DNA of 64,000 bases from Desulfospira sp963664655 (GTDB taxonomy: Bacteria; Desulfobacterota; Desulfobacteria; Desulfobacterales; Desulfobacteraceae), in contig OY761554.1 of the NCBI GenBank assembly GCA_963664655.2, positions 1,116,001-1,180,000 on the forward strand. The letters run 5' to 3'. The notes below the pieces were generated by a model. The model ran no database searches and was not told the origin of the DNA. It saw nothing but the letters and a program-made list of their open reading frames with translations. Shown piece by piece: positions 60,409 to 64,000 of the stretch. Made by a program: the position numbers and the translations under genes. The first letter of the stretch is position 1. Every line of letters starts with the position of its first letter.

Positions 60409-62673
60409 TTATGAGGGAGAAATTTTTATCTGGGAAAACCCGTTGTTATGAATTTCTGTGGCGCAAAATTTTTCAATGTCGGTTTTGGTTTTTTTCTCAG
60501 CATAAGTACTTTTTAAAACGGTTCCCTGGAAAATTTTTTTTAAAATTTTTATCTCGCAATTATTTTTTTGGGACCGTGCCCACTCATAAATGGAGTAGAT
60601 GTCCTGTTCCAGCGTTAAAATTTTCTTTTCATTATTTTTATTTAACAGGGCAATCTGGGTTTCAAGTTTTTTGATGTCAACATCACATTTTTTTTTCTCA
60701 AGGTTATACTCTTTTATGGACTTAACCGACTCTCCCATTCGTTTTTCAAAATTTTTTATCAGGGAGATTAAATTTTTTTTATTCTCTTTGTTTATTTGTT
60801 CTTTCTTTGCATTAAACTCTTTGACCAGCAGTTGTTGTTTTTCTTTGGCATGGTCATGAAACATTTTTAACTCTATCATTTTTTGAAAAATTTTTTTGGA
60901 ACCAAATGCCAGATCCTCTTTTTGTTTTTCCAGCTCATTGACTTCCTGCATGAGTTCGTCAATTTCTCCGGATTTTATTCTGTTATACGCCAGAAGCGCG
61001 TGTTCTGATCCGGCACAAAGGGTACAGGGCCCCGTGGTCTGGCTTCCGGCACCGGCCAGCACAATTCCCTGTTTGGCATAAACCTTTGAAGAAATCACCC
61101 GGCACTGGTCTGAATCGACCTTCCCGGCACTGTATATGGTTGAGTCATAAATTTCATTTTGCACCTGAACATTGCCAAAGGTCTGGATGTTGCAGTTGTG
61201 AATATACCGTGCCCGGATATTGCCATGGCTCTCAATGGTGCTGTCGGTAATGCCCACGTCCACATGGATATCCCCCAGCACTTTGATGGTGGCCCCCCGG
61301 ATTTCAATGGCCTTGATCATGCCTGCCGTCACCGGGAACGCCCCGGTCAGAATCCCTGAGATATGCAGCTGGGCATAAGGTTCCGGGGATGCCCCGTATC
61401 GAAAGTCCATATCTTCAAGCACATGGACCGTGGGGCTGATATACAGTTTTCTGGCAATGGAAACAAACAATGCCCCGCTTTTGGCGGCAGCGATTTTTGC
61501 GCCTTTCTCCGAAATTCTGGTCCCCGGACCGCTCCTGAAGGTAAAGTCTCTGCCCGGGTCCCGGGTTGAGCGTGTTTTACCAAAAATATCGGTTTTATCG
61601 TATGCCGGCGTTGTTTCATCTTCCTCAACGATGATATCCCCTTTCCGGGCCTGCACGGTTTTTCCCTGTTTTGTACCTCCTATGAAAGCGGTATGTTTTG
61701 CCTTTATCAGCTCTTCCGAGCAATCCTGGTAAGCCACGGTAAATTCTCTGTCGCCTTCCTGCAAATGAACCTCAATAAAAGCGTCCGGATAAATTCCCGA
61801 AGTCACTTTATGGTCCTCAAGGGCTTGTTTGATCATGGCAAGGGTGACGGGTTCTGTGGGGTTTTCGGCTATTTTTACCCGGGCCTCCATGTTATCCTTG
61901 CTGATGGACAGGACCAGGTTTTCTTCTTTGAGAAGCGCCTTTGCGGCGGCGGCCTCTTCGTGCCGCTCCTGCTCTGCCAATACAATGTTCATCTGATCCA
62001 CGCTCAGGCTGTTCATCTTTACCATGATGGTCCCAAGGTTGTTGATGACATTGTTCTTTTCAAAATCCTCGGCCTGGATGTCCTGGGCGGATTTAACCGC
62101 TCTGGGAGGGGCAAATTTTTTTTCTACAACCGCTGCAGCAAACTCAAGATCCAGGGCTTTTATCTTTAAGAACTGCTCTTCGTATTCTGAAAGCGGTACC
62201 TCTTTTTTGGGGGGCTTTTCCGGCAAGGCTTCCTTGCTGATAATTTCCTCTGCCTGCTGCTCAATAACCGATTGTTCTTTTAAGATGCTGTTTTTCTGCT
62301 TTTCGGTGATGACTTCGGTTTCAACCAGGATGTCCCCAATCAGTTTTTTGACTTTGGCCCGCTGGAATTCCTTTCTTTGAAACTCTAAGGCCTTATCCAC
62401 CTCTTCCTGGGTGGCAAACCCTTTTTCGATGACAATTTTACCGAAGGTCTCCCCCTTTTTACGGATAATATAAAATTCCCGGATTAAAGTGAGAAGGCCG
62501 ATCTGGTATCCCGTGGCAAGGCCCTGGTTGATTAGAATGGTCTCGTAGTCCTGGGGACTGTTTTTTTTTGCTTTTGAGGCATGAAGGGCCGTAATTTTCT
62601 GATATTGGCCTTTATCAATGGTTCCATATTGTAATGCCAGGTCGGCCAGGCTTGGGATGGTGGTTTCAGTCAC
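60409..62673 (-). CDS. DUF342 (FapA) protein with N-terminal GspE/MshEN-like repeats
   Basis: A 754-aa cytoplasmic protein, longer than the usual ~450-650 aa. Residues ~290-590 hold the DUF342 beta-helix (repeats such as GNIRARYIHNCNIQTFGNV and GKVDSDQCRVISSKVYAKQG), and ~600-720 a Lys/Glu-rich coiled coil. The N-terminal ~240 residues contain at least three related units, GKIVIEKGFATQEEVDKALE (78-), GDILVETEVITEKQKNSIL (113-) and GTIMVKMNSLSVDQMNIVL (214-), which resemble the type II secretion ATPase N-terminal/MshEN motif (xGxxLxxxGxIxxxxLxxALxxQ), known in some proteins to bind cyclic di-GMP. Function unknown; DUF342 proteins are linked to polymer- or flagellum-associated regulation. No second gene shares its transcript. 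Confidence 0.8.
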   Translation of the reverse strand: MTETTIPSLADLALQYGTIDKGQYQKITALHASKAKKNSPQDYETILINQGLATGYQIGLLTLIREFYIIRKKGETFGKIVIEKGFATQEEVDKALEFQRKEFQRAKVKKLIGDILVETEVITEKQKNSILKEQSVIEQQAEEIISKEALPEKPPKKEVPLSEYEEQFLKIKALDLEFAAAVVEKKFAPPRAVKSAQDIQAEDFEKNNVINNLGTIMVKMNSLSVDQMNIVLAEQERHEEAAAAKALLKEENLVLSISKDNMEARVKIAENPTEPVTLAMIKQALEDHKVTSGIYPDAFIEVHLQEGDREFTVAYQDCSEELIKAKHTAFIGGTKQGKTVQARKGDIIVEEDETTPAYDKTDIFGKTRSTRDPGRDFTFRSGPGTRISEKGAKIAAAKSGALFVSIARKLYISPTVHVLEDMDFRYGASPEPYAQLHISGILTGAFPVTAGMIKAIEIRGATIKVLGDIHVDVGITDSTIESHGNIRARYIHNCNIQTFGNVQVQNEIYDSTIYSAGKVDSDQCRVISSKVYAKQGIVLAGAGSQTTGPCTLCAGSEHALLAYNRIKSGEIDELMQEVNELEKQKEDLAFGSKKIFQKMIELKMFHDHAKEKQQLLVKEFNAKKEQINKENKKNLISLIKNFEKRMGESVKSIKEYNLEKKKCDVDIKKLETQIALLNKNNEKKILTLEQDIYSIYEWARSQKNNCEIKILKKIFQGTVLKSTYAEKKTKTDIEKFCATEIHNNGFSQIKISPS

Positions 62674-62730
62674 TTTTCACGGTTCCGGGCATGGACGTTA
62701 TCATGTCCAGCCAAAGAGGGTTTAGTTGGT

Positions 62731-62851
62731 GTTTGAACGAAAAGTCATCCATCTGCGGTGTTGCAGGCAAAGTGGCAATTCTCACAACCCCATGGTTGCT
62801 CCGGTTGCCAATTTGCCTGCGCCTTGCATCTGGACAACTTTTCGTCCAAAC
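62731..62851. repeat. Long imperfect palindrome, family P121, copy 2
   Basis: Begins GTTTGAACGAAAAGTCATCC and ends GGACAACTTTTCGTCCAAAC; inner arms CAGGCAAA and TTTGCCTG. Compared with copy 1 at 521-642, at least three base pairs have changed on both sides (CCC/GGG to TCC/GGA; A-T to C-G in the inner stem; T-A to G-C in TGCAA/TTGCA to GGCAA/TTGCC). It fills the gap between the DUF342 and cobQ genes. Apart from it, 62674-62985 holds only a short minus-strand Cys-rich frame (see findings). Confidence 0.88.
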
Positions 62852-62985
62852 ACGGGTATTCGTTAAGGCACCAGTTATTCATCACCAGTCTTTTCTTCAG
62901 CTTTTCGTCATATTTGGGCCAGAACTTCTGGAGAGAAGCGAAAAGCTGTTCAATACCATAGAAAATTTATAATATAATGTAAACC

Positions 62986-64000
62986 TTATCCCTGAAAAAG
63001 GGGCCTTAGATCCACATGGGCCTCAAAATGGGTTTTAAGCAGGTCATAGTTTTTTTCCTTGATCGCGGCCATGTCTTGAATTTGAAAGTTACGGCTGTCA
63101 AGGCCAATCATGGAAAACCATCTGGCCAACACGCCGGCGGAATCAAAAAAGCCGTGAATATAGGTGCCGGCCACGGTTCCGCCGCTGCTGATGCAACCGT
63201 CCGTCTCGTCACAGGACAAATGGTTCCGGGCACTGATTTTAAGGAAAGGGGAGCCTGACATTACCCGGGTCAGGCCCATGTGGATTTCATACCCTTTTCC
63301 CGATGCCCCTTCCCAGGAATAATCGCTTAAGGTGGTGGTTTTGGGGTCTTTGAGTTCGGTTTCCACGGGCAGAAGCCCCAGGCCTCTGGTCCGGCCCGGA
63401 CTGCCCTCGACCCCGTCAGGGTCATCCACAACCTGTCCTAACATCTGATACCCCCCGCATATCCCGAGGATGTGGCCGCCCTGCCTGTGGTAGGCTTTAA
63501 GGGCCGGTTCAAAGGTTTTTTTGATCCACCCAAGGTCTGATCGGGTATTTTTGGAACCGGGGATAATCACCGCATTAAAACCGGACAGGTCTGTGGGCCG
63601 GTCAATGAAACGGGTCTGGAGCCCCTTGATTTCAGACAGGGCGTGAAAATCCGTAAAATTGGAGATATGGGGCAGCCGGATAATGGCAATGGCCGGCATG
63701 TCTTTAATTAAATTATTGGTATTATTGGATTTTTCGATTTCTACAGAATCTTCAGCATCAATTCTGAAATGGGAATACCAGGGAAGAACCCCGAAGACTT
63801 TTTTGCCGGTGGTCTTTTCAATCCAGTCCACGCCGTCCTTGAACAGGGCGATGTCCCCCCTGAAACGGTTGATGATAAATCCTTTGATCATGTTTCTATA
63901 GGCTTCCGGCAGGCAGGCCAGGGTCCCCACAATCTGGGCAAATACCCCGCCCCTGTGAATGTCGGCCGTTAACACCACATGGGCATTGGCATGGGCGGCC
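62986..64000 (-). CDS. cobQ: Cobyric acid synthase, C-terminal two thirds (gene runs off the window)
   Basis: The ATP- and glutamine-dependent amidase adds four amide groups to the corrin ring on the way to cobalamin. The visible ~338 residues include the end of the ATP domain (TADIHRGGVFAQIVGT, IINRFRGD), the PGSKNTRSDL motif and the glutamine-amidotransferase domain with nucleophile Cys in ILGICGGYQML, the KGYEIHMG block and the catalytic His in GTYIHGFFD. The frame is open to base 64000; the first ~150 residues lie beyond. Corrinoid synthesis agrees with the corrinoid methyltransferase and activator at the other end of the window. Confidence 0.93.
   Translation of the reverse strand, partial: AAHANAHVVLTADIHRGGVFAQIVGTLACLPEAYRNMIKGFIINRFRGDIALFKDGVDWIEKTTGKKVFGVLPWYSHFRIDAEDSVEIEKSNNTNNLIKDMPAIAIIRLPHISNFTDFHALSEIKGLQTRFIDRPTDLSGFNAVIIPGSKNTRSDLGWIKKTFEPALKAYHRQGGHILGICGGYQMLGQVVDDPDGVEGSPGRTRGLGLLPVETELKDPKTTTLSDYSWEGASGKGYEIHMGLTRVMSGSPFLKISARNHLSCDETDGCISSGGTVAGTYIHGFFDSAGVLARWFSMIGLDSRNFQIQDMAAIKEKNYDLLKTHFEAHVDLRPLFQG

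Noticed and set aside
62674..62985. Cobalamin riboswitch near cobQ
   Set aside because: This stretch is downstream of cobQ and is filled by the P121 palindrome; no B12-box was found.

Overview
The window looks like a chromosome segment of a strictly anaerobic, Gram-negative bacterium, most likely a sulfate reducer of the Desulfobacterota (Desulfobacteraceae-like). The pointers are a QmoC-type iron-sulfur/cytochrome b subunit, a corrinoid methyltransferase gene beside a corrinoid reductive activator, a TAXI-type TRAP transporter, lipid A and LPS-core genes, a VPLPA-CTERM protein and two NodT-type outer-membrane lipoproteins. The assignment rests on gene content and is an inference. No rRNA, tRNA or CRISPR array was seen.

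Layout. 1-2.4 kb: the 3' end of a zinc-dependent methylcobamide methyltransferase faces a reductive activator. 3.4-8.0 kb: a large biotin-dependent carboxylase with its biotin ligase, bracketed by short repeats. 8.8-9.1 kb: a decayed response regulator. 9.4-15.1 kb: an LPS-core region with two family-2 glycosyltransferases, a lipid A acyltransferase and three kinase-fold proteins (four kinase domains). 16.9-23.2 kb: a TetR-controlled RND efflux operon. 23.5-26.5 kb: a TAXI-TRAP importer. 26.5-33.2 kb: a five-gene ABC-2 exporter operon with its own outer-membrane factor. 34.1-35.9 kb: TetR plus an orphan QmoC-like protein. 36-38.1 kb: a VPLPA-CTERM protein and a row of broken genes. 38.1-43.1 kb: a second ABC-2 exporter (adaptor, RbbA-type fusion, permease). 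43.5-45.5 kb: MATE exporter and TetR. 45.7-49.2 kb: a BamHI-family restriction-modification locus with a controller protein and two unlike DNA methyltransferases. 50-56.6 kb: TetR and a second RND tripartite pump. 56.9-59.6 kb: a NarL-type two-component system. 59.8-64 kb: ThpR, a long DUF342 protein and the C-terminal two thirds of cobyric acid synthase.

Two themes stand out. First, five exporters (two RND, two ABC-2, one MATE) lie within 40 kb together with four TetR regulators, three of which have a recognisable palindrome near their promoter. Second, several small repeat families fill the intergenic space: a ~95-bp two-hairpin element in nine copies (one head-to-tail triplet), a ~121-bp long palindrome in two copies whose stems show paired (compensatory) changes, and an inverted pair carrying ATTCATGAAT palindromes on either side of the carboxylase/biotin-ligase pair. 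Several copies abut truncated genes or supply the stop codon of the neighbouring frame. The restriction-modification locus is the most system-like accessory unit.
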